Shown here in pieces: positions 1 to 7,562 of a DNA stretch of 18,881 nucleotides. Each line of letters begins with the position of its first letter. The stretch's first letter is position 1. The stretch comes from CAZCBJ01 sp964496705 (GTDB lineage: Bacteria > Chloroflexota > Anaerolineae > Anaerolineales > Anaerolineaceae), in NCBI GenBank assembly GCA_964496705.1, contig CAZCBJ010000060.1, positions 1 through 18,881 on the forward strand. Reading direction: 5' to 3'. A program made the translations under genes and the position numbers. The notes beneath the pieces were generated by a model. The model saw only the letters and a program-made list of their open reading frames with translations. It was not told where the DNA came from and did not search any database.

Positions 1-157
1 GAAAAGGATAGCTGGGCTGAGGGTGGAAAAATGCCAATAGGGTATCCGTTTCTCTCAGCCGATTGACCGGGATCGCAAAGCTCATGTGGACAAGCATCCA
101 GACCAAAACGCGGATAAAAAATCGTTTGCGCGCCAGCTTAAAAAGTAAGCGCTGCAT
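1..157 (-). CDS. HIT-family protein, N-terminal fragment
   Basis: An open frame runs leftward from ATG at 157 off the window edge, giving 52 codons with no stop. The peptide reads MQRLLFKLARKRF, then HMSFAIPVNRLRETDT, then LLAFFHPQPSYPF. The last part matches what I recall of the start of the HIT (histidine triad) fold in Chloroflexota proteins, where it is followed by an ILLVPK-type strand. The HIT active-site motif itself would lie outside the window. HIT proteins are nucleotide-binding hydrolases or transferases acting in the cytoplasm; the substrate here is unknown. A stop codon in frame at 185-187 limits the start to this ATG or internal Met codons. A near-consensus promoter lies only 9 nt upstream. 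The gene is divergent from mutS. The family call rests on recognition of a short N-terminus, so it is moderate. Confidence 0.6.
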   Translation of the reverse strand, partial: MQRLLFKLARKRFFIRVLVWMLVHMSFAIPVNRLRETDTLLAFFHPQPSYPF

Positions 158-166
158 ATCGGCCTG

Positions 167-195
167 AGTATAGACGAAAGCCGGTCAGTGTGCAA
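167..195 (-). promoter_or_regulatory. Sigma70-type promoter for the HIT gene
   Basis: Read on the minus strand there is TTGCAC, a 17-nt spacer and TATACT. The -10 box ends 9 nt before the ATG at 157, so a normal start site would give a leader of only about 2-3 nt. The fit to consensus is 5/6 for each box (inference of function from sequence only). Confidence 0.5.
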
Positions 196-250
196 GAATA
201 TTTAAAAAGTCGGTCATTCTCCCTTGTCGAATTGAGGCGCTGAATATAGA

Positions 251-2824
251 ATGACTTGCATGAGTGATGATATCACGCCGATCCGCCAACAATATCTGGA
301 AATCAAGCGTCAATATCCGCAAGCCATCCTGTTTTTCCGCCTTGGTGATTTCTACGAGACTTTTGACCGTGACGCGGAAATCACCTCGCGCGAGCTGGAT
401 ATTGTGCTGACCTCGCGCAATGTGGCCAAAGGGAATCGGGTGCCGATGGCGGGCATTCCTTACCATGCCGTGGAGAATTATCTCTCGCGTTTGATTGAAA
501 AAGGTTATCACGTGGCCATCTGTGAGCAGGTGGGCGACCAGCCCGTGCGGGGTTTATTCCCGCGCGAGGTGGTGCGGGTGGTGACGCCGGGCACCGTTGT
601 GGAACCGGGCATGCTGCCCAGCGACCGCAACAATTACCTGGCCAGCCTGGTGATGCAGGATGAGGCGGCTGGTCTGGCCTACCTCGACATCACCACAGGC
701 GAATTCGCCGCCACTGAATTGCACGATGAAGTCGCCAACAAGGTGCGCGCGGAACTTTCGCGGTTGAATCCGGCGGAGCTGCTGACCCCGGAAGGTGTGC
801 CATTGCCCGATGGAATTCCGGGCTTCTCCACTCAGTGGCCGCTCTACCGGTTTGAAAGCAGTCGGGCTCAGGATGTGTTGAAAAAACACTTTGAGGTCAA
901 CACGCTGGACGGCTTTGGGCTGCGCGGGATGGAGTTGGCAATCCGCGCCTGTGGGGCGTTAATTCAATATTTACGCGAGACCCAGCCGGCCTCATTGAAG
1001 CTGTTTACAAGCTTGAGCACCTATACGCTGGATGAATTTATGAATCTGGATGCCGCCTCGCGGCGCAACCTTGAGCTGACCGACACCATCCGCTCCGGAG
1101 GTGTTCAGGGTTCTCTGCTCAGCGTTCTGGATCACACGGTTACCCCTATGGGCAAGCGCATGATCCAGCAGTGGCTGAATAAACCTTTGCTCAAACTCCA
1201 AGCCATTCAATTGCGTCAGGCGGGTGTTCAATGCCTGGTCAACGACGGTATGTTGCGCGCAGAACTGCGCAACGGGCTGCGCAACCTGAATGATCTTGAG
1301 CGGCTGACCAACCGCATCTTATCGGGACATGCGCAGCCGCGCGATCTGGTGGCTCTGCGCAGCAGTTTGCGCGTCCTGCCGGTTATTATGGATAATTTTA
1401 CCCAGCCACCGTCAGCGCTCAAGGAGTTGGTCGAGCGCATTCACCCCTGTACGGAGCAACTGGTATTGCTGGAAACCGCCATCCAGCCTGATCCCCCCGC
1501 CACCCTGTCCAATGTCGGCGTCATCCAGCCCGGTTTTTCAGTCGAGCTGGACCAGGTCATGGAAGCCTCCAGCCATGCCCGCGAATGGATTGGCAATCTG
1601 GAGGCGGTGGAGCGCGAGCGCACTGGGATCAAATCGCTTAAAGTGGGTTACAACAAGGTGTTTGGGTATTATATTGAAATCACCCACAGCAACACCACCA
1701 GCGCACCTCCCGAGTATATTCGCAAACAGACCCTGGTTAACGCGGAACGCTATATCACTCCTGAAATGAAGGAGTATGAAACGCTGGTGTTGAATGCCGA
1801 AGAGCGCATTCACGAAATAGAAGTGCGCCTGTTCCATGAGGTGTGCGCCGGGCTGGGGCAGGCAAGTCGGCGCCTGCTGGAAACCGCGCGCAGCCTGGCT
1901 GAATTGGATGTGCTGGTTTCGTTGGCTGAAACCGCCGCGCTGTACGGTTATGTCTGCCCGCAGGTCAGCGCGGATACGCTGCTGGATATACGCGATGGGC
2001 GTCATCCGGTGGTGGAGCGCGGCCTGCGTGGGGAAAAATTTATCCCGAATGACACCGTGTTCGAAGAAGGCGAGATCGTGCGCATCATCACCGGGCCGAA
2101 TATGAGCGGTAAATCCACCTTTTTGCGCCAGACAGCCTTGATTGTTTTAATGGCACAGATGGGCAGCTTCGTCCCGGCTTCATCGGCGCAGATTGGGCTG
2201 GTGGACCGCATTTTCACCCGCATCGGCGCTCAAGATGAAATCCATGCCGGTCATTCCACCTTCATGGTAGAAATGATTGAGGCGGCCAACATCCTGCACC
2301 ATGCCTCCGGCCGCAGCCTGTTGATCCTGGACGAAATTGGGAGAGGCACCAGCACCTATGATGGGGTTTCCATCGCCTGGGCGGTGGTCGAGTTCATTCA
2401 CAACCATCCCAAGCTGCGCGCACGCACCCTGTTTGCCACGCATTACCATGAGCTGACCCAATTGTCGGATTTGCTGCCAGGGGTGCGCAATTACAACGTG
2501 GCGGTCAGTGAATCCGAAAACCGAGTGATTTTCCTACATAAAATTATTCCTGGCGGGGCAGACCGCTCCTATGGCATTCATGTCGCCCAGTTGGCCGGAC
2601 TGCCCGCGCCGGTCGTGCAGCGTGCGACACAAATTCTTCAGACGCTCGAGGCATCTTCTGGTAAGGCGGTGCGCGTCAATCCGATGACAGTGCAGCAGAT
2701 GGTCTTGTTCCCGGAGACAAACCCCTTGTTGGATGAGCTGCGCGGTCTGGATATCAATACCTTGTCGCCGATTGAGGCGCTCAACCGGCTGTATGAATGG
2801 AAACGGAAGTATCTGGATACCTGA
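251..2824 (+). CDS. mutS: DNA mismatch repair protein MutS
   Basis: MutS recognises mispairs and small loops in duplex DNA and starts methyl-independent or methyl-directed mismatch repair with MutL. The 857-residue protein has the usual full length. Near the N-terminus the mismatch-reading Phe-x-Glu is F34-Y35-E36 in FFRLGDFYETF. The ATPase has Walker A GPNMSGKST at 615-623, Walker B with DEIGRGTS from residue 694, and an ATHYHEL motif after it. Near the C-terminus QMVLF at 816-820 fits the beta-clamp binding motif (QMSLL in E. coli), so clamp recruitment looks intact. ATG 251 is chosen because GAGG lies 13 nt upstream; ATG 260 (MSDDIT) is a possible alternative. No mutL is in the window. The gene ends 3 bp from the convergent GH13 gene with no room for a terminator. 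Confidence 0.97.
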   Translation: MTCMSDDITPIRQQYLEIKRQYPQAILFFRLGDFYETFDRDAEITSRELDIVLTSRNVAKGNRVPMAGIPYHAVENYLSRLIEKGYHVAICEQVGDQPVRGLFPREVVRVVTPGTVVEPGMLPSDRNNYLASLVMQDEAAGLAYLDITTGEFAATELHDEVANKVRAELSRLNPAELLTPEGVPLPDGIPGFSTQWPLYRFESSRAQDVLKKHFEVNTLDGFGLRGMELAIRACGALIQYLRETQPASLKLFTSLSTYTLDEFMNLDAASRRNLELTDTIRSGGVQGSLLSVLDHTVTPMGKRMIQQWLNKPLLKLQAIQLRQAGVQCLVNDGMLRAELRNGLRNLNDLERLTNRILSGHAQPRDLVALRSSLRVLPVIMDNFTQPPSALKELVERIHPCTEQLVLLETAIQPDPPATLSNVGVIQPGFSVELDQVMEASSHAREWIGNLEAVERERTGIKSLKVGYNKVFGYYIEITHSNTTSAPPEYIRKQTLVNAERYITPEMKEYETLVLNAEERIHEIEVRLFHEVCAGLGQASRRLLETARSLAELDVLVSLAETAALYGYVCPQVSADTLLDIRDGRHPVVERGLRGEKFIPNDTVFEEGEIVRIITGPNMSGKSTFLRQTALIVLMAQMGSFVPASSAQIGLVDRIFTRIGAQDEIHAGHSTFMVEMIEAANILHHASGRSLLILDEIGRGTSTYDGVSIAWAVVEFIHNHPKLRARTLFATHYHELTQLSDLLPGVRNYNVAVSESENRVIFLHKIIPGGADRSYGIHVAQLAGLPAPVVQRATQILQTLEASSGKAVRVNPMTVQQMVLFPETNPLLDELRGLDINTLSPIEALNRLYEWKRKYLDT

Positions 2825-2827
2825 GAG

Positions 2828-4222
2828 TTATTTGAGCAGCATCAGGCTCATGGCAGGTATGGTCAGTTCCAATTGACTGGCTGAAGCTGAAAAGGTCGAG
2901 CCGCTCAGAAGATCGCGGCAGACGCAGGACTCGGCCAGTCCGAGTGAGGCTGTTGAGACTGTCAGCTTCTGTTGGTCGCGGCTGGCGTTGATCACGCCCA
3001 GTACCGTCGATCCTGGCAGCGCGCGGGTAAAGGCGTAGCAGCCTTTGGCTTCGTCCAGCGCCAGCCGGCGGTAATCCCCAAGCCGCAAAACATCCTCCTG
3101 GCCGCGGATTTGAGCCAGTTTTTGATACCAGCTCCACAGCTCATGGTTCCAGACGTTTGCATCCCAGGGAAAGGTTCCGCGGCAGTCGGGGTCTTTGCCC
3201 CCACTCAGCCCGATCTCGTCGCCGTAGTAGATGGCGGGAAGGCCGGGATAGCTGAACAGGAAAGCATTGGCCAGTTTCACCCGTTGCTGGTCGAAATTGA
3301 AGTGGGTCAGGATGCGTTCGGTATCGTGACTGCCCAGCAGGTTATACATGGCGTACACATTTTCGCGCGGATACACGGACAATAATTCCTCCACCCGGTT
3401 GGCAAAGGCTGTCAGGCTCATCTGACCGCCCAGCAGTCCCAGGATGGCTTCACGCAGCGGGTAATTCATCAGTCCGTCAAACGTGCGGTCTCCAACCCAG
3501 CGCGGCGAGACGTTCCAGATTTCACCTAGTATGTAAGCGTCCGGATTGGCCTGATGAACCACGTGGCGGAATTCCGCCCAAAAATCATCATCGTCGATCT
3601 CATTGGGAACGTCCAACCGCCAGCCGTCAGCGCCTTGCCCAATCCAGTAACGGGCGACATTCAGAAGGTATTTGCGGACAGGCGGATGATCGGTATTGAA
3701 CTTGGGCAGGCTCTTAATTTTCCACCAGCCGAGGTAATCTTTCGCGTCGCCGGGCGCATAGGCGTCGATGGGGAATTTCTTGACATGGAACCAATCGCGA
3801 TAGGGGGAGGTTTCCTGGTTTTCCAGCAGATCATTGAAGGCAAAGAATCCTCGTCCGCAATGGTTGAACACACCATCCAGGATGATACGCACACCCCGCG
3901 TATGAGCGGCATGGATCAACGAGTGGAACTCCTGGAGTGTACCCAGTTTCGGGTCGATGGTCAGATAATCGCTGGCGTTGTAGCGGTGGTTGGAGGAGGC
4001 CAAAAAGATCGGCGTCAGGTAGATGGCATTGATACCCACATCCGCCAAATAATCGAGATGCTGGATTATTCCGCGCAGGTCGCCGCCTTGAAAATTGGTG
4101 CGGGTGGGTGGCGCGCTCCACGGGGATACATTCGGCGGATCATTTTCCTGATCGCCGTTGGCAAAACGGTCGGGGAATATCTGGTAAAAAACACTGTTTT
4201 GAACCCAGGATGGGACGGTCAT
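2828..4222 (-). CDS. GH13 alpha-amylase family glycosidase (cyclomaltodextrinase/neopullulanase-like)
   Basis: This enzyme should hydrolyse alpha-glucosidic bonds in maltodextrins or related oligosaccharides. The (beta/alpha)8 motifs are all present: DGVFNH at 116-121, GWRLDVPNE with nucleophile D204, YILGEIWN with acid/base E234 and SHDTER with D300. The GWRLDVPNE/MNYPL style is nearest to the cyclomaltodextrinase, neopullulanase and maltogenic amylase group. Those enzymes usually carry an N-terminal dimerisation domain and are nearly 600 residues; this 464-residue form starts directly with the barrel (VFYQIFPDRF). No signal peptide is visible, so it is probably cytoplasmic. The start at 4222 is preferred over an upstream ATG at 4267 because a GGAG lies 8 nt before it and it clears the stop of the panE-like gene by 16 nt. 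It is the last gene of the fmt-panE-GH13 set. Exact substrate cannot be read from sequence. Confidence 0.92.
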   Translation of the reverse strand: MTVPSWVQNSVFYQIFPDRFANGDQENDPPNVSPWSAPPTRTNFQGGDLRGIIQHLDYLADVGINAIYLTPIFLASSNHRYNASDYLTIDPKLGTLQEFHSLIHAAHTRGVRIILDGVFNHCGRGFFAFNDLLENQETSPYRDWFHVKKFPIDAYAPGDAKDYLGWWKIKSLPKFNTDHPPVRKYLLNVARYWIGQGADGWRLDVPNEIDDDDFWAEFRHVVHQANPDAYILGEIWNVSPRWVGDRTFDGLMNYPLREAILGLLGGQMSLTAFANRVEELLSVYPRENVYAMYNLLGSHDTERILTHFNFDQQRVKLANAFLFSYPGLPAIYYGDEIGLSGGKDPDCRGTFPWDANVWNHELWSWYQKLAQIRGQEDVLRLGDYRRLALDEAKGCYAFTRALPGSTVLGVINASRDQQKLTVSTASLGLAESCVCRDLLSGSTFSASASQLELTIPAMSLMLLK

Positions 4223-4238
4223 GTGGCGGCTCCAGTGG

Positions 4239-5300
4239 TCAAGAATGGGGTGATTGCAGCAAGGCAAGCAGCTTTTCGGGCTGACCGGCGAAGGTCGCGC
4301 GCGGCAGTCGGGACTGTGTGATGGCGGTCAACGTGTCGGTCAGCACCTGGTTGACCGGTGTGTCAATCCCGAGCTGCCGGCCAATGCGCACCACGGCACC
4401 GTTGAGGTAATCCACCTCGCTTAGACCTGATCCGCTGGCAAGATCGATATGGAAGGAAGGCATCTTGGACCCGCGTCCTTTGCCCAGCGAGCGGAGCAAC
4501 AATGGTCGGCTAAGTTTTTCTGGCAATCGGGTGACCAGCCAGACCAGCAGTCGCACCGGCGTGGCGGGCAGATCTACCACTGGCAGGTTCGAGGCGCGCA
4601 TCACGGCCAGGGTTTCCTGAAGCATGCGCACTTCCAGGTGGTAAAGATCGGGATGGGCGTAAATCTGAGACGGCGGCAGGTCAAGGATGGCTGAGGATGC
4701 GTTGGCGAGCAGGTTGGTCAGCATCTTCGACCATTTCATGGCTTCCGGATTGGTGAAGGCTTGGGCTTTCAGACCGGCTGCCTGGAAGGCGCGCAGCACG
4801 TCCGGCGCTTTGGCATGTCCCAGAGCGATGCCGGTTCCGCGCATTTTTTCTACGACAATGTCGCCTGCAGCGCGGCGGCCTATCGCACTGGTCACGGTGG
4901 CAGCGATCACCCGCTCCGCTCCAAAAGCAGCAGTCAGCTTTGCCTCGTTTTCTACACCGTTTTGCAAGCAGACGAAAGGCGGAAGCTGGTCAGCGTAAGG
5001 CTGCAGGCTCTTGATCAGCGCGTCGGTATGATAAGCTTTGACGGCTAGAATCGACACATCGTAGGTCGACTGGGCAAGCGCTTCCCCAATGGACTCATTC
5101 ACCTGGGGATGCGGAAGAAAATACGTCTGATCCTTCAGTGTCAGACGAAGACCGTTTTCACGCAGAGCTGCGGCGGCTCCTGGCTGCTCGACGAAAACCA
5201 CTTGTTGACCGGCTAAAGCAAGGCTGCCGCCGATGTAGGTGCCGATGGCGCCAGCGCCGAAGCATAAAAAATTCAATTTTGGTATCTGTGTTTGTATCAT
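4239..5300 (-). CDS. panE: 2-dehydropantoate 2-reductase family protein (ketopantoate reductase)
   Basis: The family reduces 2-dehydropantoate to pantoate with NADPH, a step of pantothenate and coenzyme A synthesis. The 353-residue protein has a Rossmann GAGAIG at 15-20, the QNGVENE segment holding the conserved Asn, a KWSKMLTNLLANA segment with the conserved catalytic Lys, and a SEVDYLNGAVV segment with the substrate-binding Glu. These match the layout of E. coli PanE, although the protein is about 50 residues longer. Several diverged ApbA/PanE paralogues have other or unknown substrates, so the symbol is likely but not certain. ATG 5300 is chosen because it begins just before the Rossmann strand, 25 nt after the fmt stop; a GTG at 5315 or an ATG overlapping fmt at 5354 are weaker choices. 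No strong ribosome site is visible, so translation may be coupled to fmt. Confidence 0.86.
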   Translation of the reverse strand: MIQTQIPKLNFLCFGAGAIGTYIGGSLALAGQQVVFVEQPGAAAALRENGLRLTLKDQTYFLPHPQVNESIGEALAQSTYDVSILAVKAYHTDALIKSLQPYADQLPPFVCLQNGVENEAKLTAAFGAERVIAATVTSAIGRRAAGDIVVEKMRGTGIALGHAKAPDVLRAFQAAGLKAQAFTNPEAMKWSKMLTNLLANASSAILDLPPSQIYAHPDLYHLEVRMLQETLAVMRASNLPVVDLPATPVRLLVWLVTRLPEKLSRPLLLRSLGKGRGSKMPSFHIDLASGSGLSEVDYLNGAVVRIGRQLGIDTPVNQVLTDTLTAITQSRLPRATFAGQPEKLLALLQSPHS

Positions 5301-5325
5301 GAAGAGAATCTGCACCTGTAATGAA

Positions 5326-6240
5326 TTAACCGTCTGCCCACCCGCGCGCGCCATTCAGAAATACCGCAGCGGGCATGGGCTTTTTCCCCGCCGGTTGAAC
5401 TTCATCGAATACCAGACAACCCTGCATGCAGGCCACCGCGGGCAGCTTGTGGATGACCAGTCGGCTTCCCGGGGCGAAATTGCCTTCTATGGCATGCGCA
5501 CGCAATATTTTTAAGGGAGCGGATTGCCAGTCCATGTAAACCCCCGGCCAGGGGTCATAGGCGCGCACGCGGCGCGCCAGCGTGTGAGCGTCCAGATTGA
5601 AATCCAGTGCGCCGTCCGTTTTGGTCAGCATCGGCGCGTAGGTAGCCAGGAATTCATCCTGGGGCTGGGGAGTCAAGTCGCCATTAATGTACGCGGGGAG
5701 CGTTTCGATGAGCAACTGCGCGCCCATTTCTGCAAGACGCGCCCCCAAGCTGGCGGCTGTGTCTTCGGGGTGGATGGCTTCAGACCGGCGCGCGAGAAGT
5801 GGACCGGTGTCCACCCCTGCATCCAGGCGTATGATGGAAACACCGCTGCTTTCATCGCCGGCAGCGATGGCAGCTTGGATGGGTGCTGCGCCCCGCCAAC
5901 GCGGCAGGTAGGAGGCATGCACGTTCAGACAGCCAAAGCGCGGCAAAGCGAGGACGTTCTGGCGCAGAATTTTGCCAAAAGCGGCCACGACAATCAAGTC
6001 TGGCTGCCAGGCTTCAAGTTGCTCAAAGACGCCTGGATCCTTCATGCGGTTGGGTTGGATGATGGGTAAGCCAAGCTGCTGGGCAAGCATTTTGACGGGG
6101 GGAGGGGTGAGTGTGTTCCCGCGCCCTGCCGGACGGTCAGGCTGGGTAACGACCCCCACAACCAGATAGTGCGTTGCCAGTTTACGAAGACTGGGCAGGG
6201 CATATTCTGGCGAGCCCATGAAAACCATCTGAATTCCCAT
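5326..6240 (-). CDS. fmt: Methionyl-tRNA formyltransferase
   Basis: Fmt transfers a formyl group from 10-formyltetrahydrofolate to Met-tRNA(fMet), making the bacterial initiator tRNA. The 304-residue length is normal. The N-terminus MVFMGSPEYALPSL is the usual first strand. The catalytic set is N106, H108 (in LNVHASYLP) and D144 (in LDAGVDTG), the same numbers as in E. coli Fmt. The RWRGAAPIQ loop follows, and the C-terminal tRNA-binding domain contains YDPWPG. The first ATG is at 6240; ATG 6228 (MVFMGS) is also possible and has GGGA upstream. There is no Shine-Dalgarno at 6240, but an extended -10 promoter lies 7 nt before it, consistent with a leaderless message. It heads the operon with panE and GH13. 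def, its usual partner, is not seen here. Confidence 0.96.
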   Translation of the reverse strand: MGIQMVFMGSPEYALPSLRKLATHYLVVGVVTQPDRPAGRGNTLTPPPVKMLAQQLGLPIIQPNRMKDPGVFEQLEAWQPDLIVVAAFGKILRQNVLALPRFGCLNVHASYLPRWRGAAPIQAAIAAGDESSGVSIIRLDAGVDTGPLLARRSEAIHPEDTAASLGARLAEMGAQLLIETLPAYINGDLTPQPQDEFLATYAPMLTKTDGALDFNLDAHTLARRVRAYDPWPGVYMDWQSAPLKILRAHAIEGNFAPGSRLVIHKLPAVACMQGCLVFDEVQPAGKKPMPAAVFLNGARGWADG

Positions 6241-6247
6241 ACCGGCG

Positions 6248-6256
6248 ATTTTAACA
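6248..6256 (-). promoter_or_regulatory. Extended -10 promoter for the fmt operon
   Basis: On the minus strand the sequence TATGTTAAAAT contains TG-n-TAAAAT, an extended -10 element. It ends 7 nt before the fmt ATG at 6240, so the start site would fall at or next to the start codon. At the expected distance upstream there is only a poor -35 (GAGTCA), which extended -10 promoters can tolerate. Confidence 0.42.
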
Positions 6257-6306
6257 TACCAGCGCCAGAATGACTCTTGATTGACAGATTTAATAGGCTC
6301 AATTGG

Positions 6307-6334
6307 TTGTACTTTTAACAGAATTGTGTAAAAT
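6307..6334 (+). promoter_or_regulatory. Candidate promoter for the DUF4870 gene
   Basis: TTGTAC at 6307-6312, a 16-nt spacer and TAAAAT at 6329-6334. The predicted start near 6341 gives a leader of about 30 nt that holds a strong ribosome site AGGAGG at 6361-6366, 5 nt before ATG 6372. It lies back to back with the fmt promoter. Confidence 0.45.
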
Positions 6335-6371
6335 ATGAAGGTATTATTAATTTATCAGCCAGGAGGCATCT

Positions 6372-6704
6372 ATGAGCGAGCAGTTTCCAGCATCTGAGAT
6401 TAGCAGCGACGATCGACTATGGGCACTTCTGTCCTATATTCTGTCGCCCATCGTTCCTATCATCATCCTTCTGATGGAGGATAAGAAAAACCGCCCCTTC
6501 CTAAAGGCGCACTATGTTCAGGCGTTGGTCTGGGGTGTTTTGGGCGTCGTGGTCAATGGCCTTCTATCCTTGATCATTGTGGGTTGTTTTACCTCGGTCG
6601 CCTACCTGGTAATCACCATTATCTGGGCGATCAAAGCCAACAAGGGCGAATACGTCACCATCCCGGTCATCACCAATTTCGTCAAGAACCAGGGCTGGGC
6701 GTAA
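6372..6704 (+). CDS. DUF4870 (Tic20-like) small membrane protein
   Basis: A 110-residue protein with the DUF4870 pattern: a soluble N-terminus ending in DDRLWALLSYI, then a first membrane segment (about 19-35), a charged loop MEDKKNRPFLKAHYVQAL with the family's His, and two further hydrophobic segments (about 50-90). The conserved 'F..K.H..QAL' loop is the family hallmark. Function of DUF4870 proteins is not established; distant relation to the Tic20 family has been noted. The start has AGGAGG 5 nt upstream. It is the first of four membrane or zinc-ribbon genes in the same direction, and a second DUF4870 gene closes that group. Confidence 0.85.
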   Translation: MSEQFPASEISSDDRLWALLSYILSPIVPIIILLMEDKKNRPFLKAHYVQALVWGVLGVVVNGLLSLIIVGCFTSVAYLVITIIWAIKANKGEYVTIPVITNFVKNQGWA

Positions 6705-6748
6705 GCTTTTCGCACCTTCAACATCCGCTTAGCAGCGTGACATATCGA

Positions 6749-6792
6749 GCAGACCTCTTGGGTGTGTTATATTTACGACCCAGGAGGTCTGC
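6749..6792. repeat. 15-bp inverted repeat with 14-nt loop
   Basis: Arms GCAGACCTCTTGGGT (6749-6763) and ACCCAGGAGGTCTGC (6778-6792) pair over 15 positions, 14 Watson-Crick and one G-U on the plus-strand RNA. The loop is GTGTTATATTTACG. It is followed by GGTTTATTTG rather than a clean T run. It could act as a terminator or attenuator after the DUF4870 gene, or as an operator or processing site before the zinc-ribbon gene, whose ATG is 29 nt downstream. Confidence 0.7.
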
Positions 6793-6821
6793 GGTTTATT
6801 TGACAGTGGGTACCTGACACC

Positions 6822-7559
6822 ATGTTTTGCCCTCAATGCGGAACCCGAAATATTGTTGAAGCCCGTTTTTGCAAGGAATGCGGTAAGGAGCTTCCACAAA
6901 TCTCCCAAGCATTGGAGCAACCTTCCTCCGACGTTATGCCGCAAGGCATTACGTCAGGTGAACCTGAACGCTCCTGGTGGCAAAATCTGGCGCCCGACTG
7001 GCGTGCCGCCCTGCTGGTCACCCTGGTCATCTTTGTATTGGGCCTGGTGGGGGACCTAGTTCCCGGACTTGGATTTCTGATCAGTGTGCCGTTTCTGGTA
7101 TTGGTTTATTATCTGCAAGGCGTGCTGACCGGGCGGTTTGCCCGCCAGCATCCCGTGTACCAGGGAAAAAGATATTTTCTACTGGGGGCGCGTTCCGGCT
7201 TGTGGACCAGCGTGGTGTTTGGCATCCTGTTCACGCTGACCGCGCTGGCCATTCAATACACGTTCACTCTTGGCACGGCGCTGGCATTGATCCCGATCAT
7301 CATCTCGCAAAGCCTGATGGATATTGTGCTGAATGTCAGCTTTGCAGCGTTGGGCGCCTGGCTGTATAAAATGCTGGGCGGTACACGGATGATTCTGGTC
7401 TCTATCGGAGTGGTGGGCTGCGGCACCATCCTGGCATTGGGGCTGGTACTGGGGGTGCTTGCGCTGCTGGCATATCTTGGATTTCTGGTTTTTAAAGACA
7501 TTTTCAACACCGCTGGATTTTTCTCTCAGGCACTGGCAGTTCTAACTTTGATTCGATAA
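6822..7559 (+). CDS. Zinc-ribbon multi-pass membrane protein
   Basis: A 245-residue protein of unknown function. The N-terminus is a compact zinc ribbon with C3-x2-C6 and C17-x2-C20 (MFCPQCG then FCKECG), followed by a polar linker to about residue 50. After that come five or more strongly hydrophobic stretches separated by short loops (roughly 63-100, 126-150, 155-180, 190-215), so the ribbon should face the cytoplasm and the rest lie in the membrane. I recognise no catalytic motif. The start codon has no clear Shine-Dalgarno; the ribbon beginning at residue 3 supports this ATG. The stop is 3 nt before the M48 peptidase start, so the two are almost surely co-transcribed. That peptidase also has zinc ribbons, which hints at a shared process. 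Confidence 0.85.
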   Translation: MFCPQCGTRNIVEARFCKECGKELPQISQALEQPSSDVMPQGITSGEPERSWWQNLAPDWRAALLVTLVIFVLGLVGDLVPGLGFLISVPFLVLVYYLQGVLTGRFARQHPVYQGKRYFLLGARSGLWTSVVFGILFTLTALAIQYTFTLGTALALIPIIISQSLMDIVLNVSFAALGAWLYKMLGGTRMILVSIGVVGCGTILALGLVLGVLALLAYLGFLVFKDIFNTAGFFSQALAVLTLIR

Positions 7560-7562
7560 ATT

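Noticed and set aside
2822..2830. Terminator between mutS and the GH13 gene
   Set aside because: Only 3 bp separate the stops and I found no stem followed by a T run in either direction nearby.
3554..4321. A 255-codon open frame on the plus strand
   Set aside because: It is antisense to the GH13 and panE-like genes, has no family motif or ribosome site, and follows from the codon use of the opposite strand.
6281..6286. TTGACA as a -35 box for the DUF4870 gene
   Set aside because: No -10-like sequence occurs 16-18 nt downstream on the plus strand; TTGTAC/TAAAAT further down fits better.
6800..6805. TTGACA as a -35 box for the zinc-ribbon gene
   Set aside because: It is only 16 nt before ATG 6822, so any start site would lie inside the coding region.
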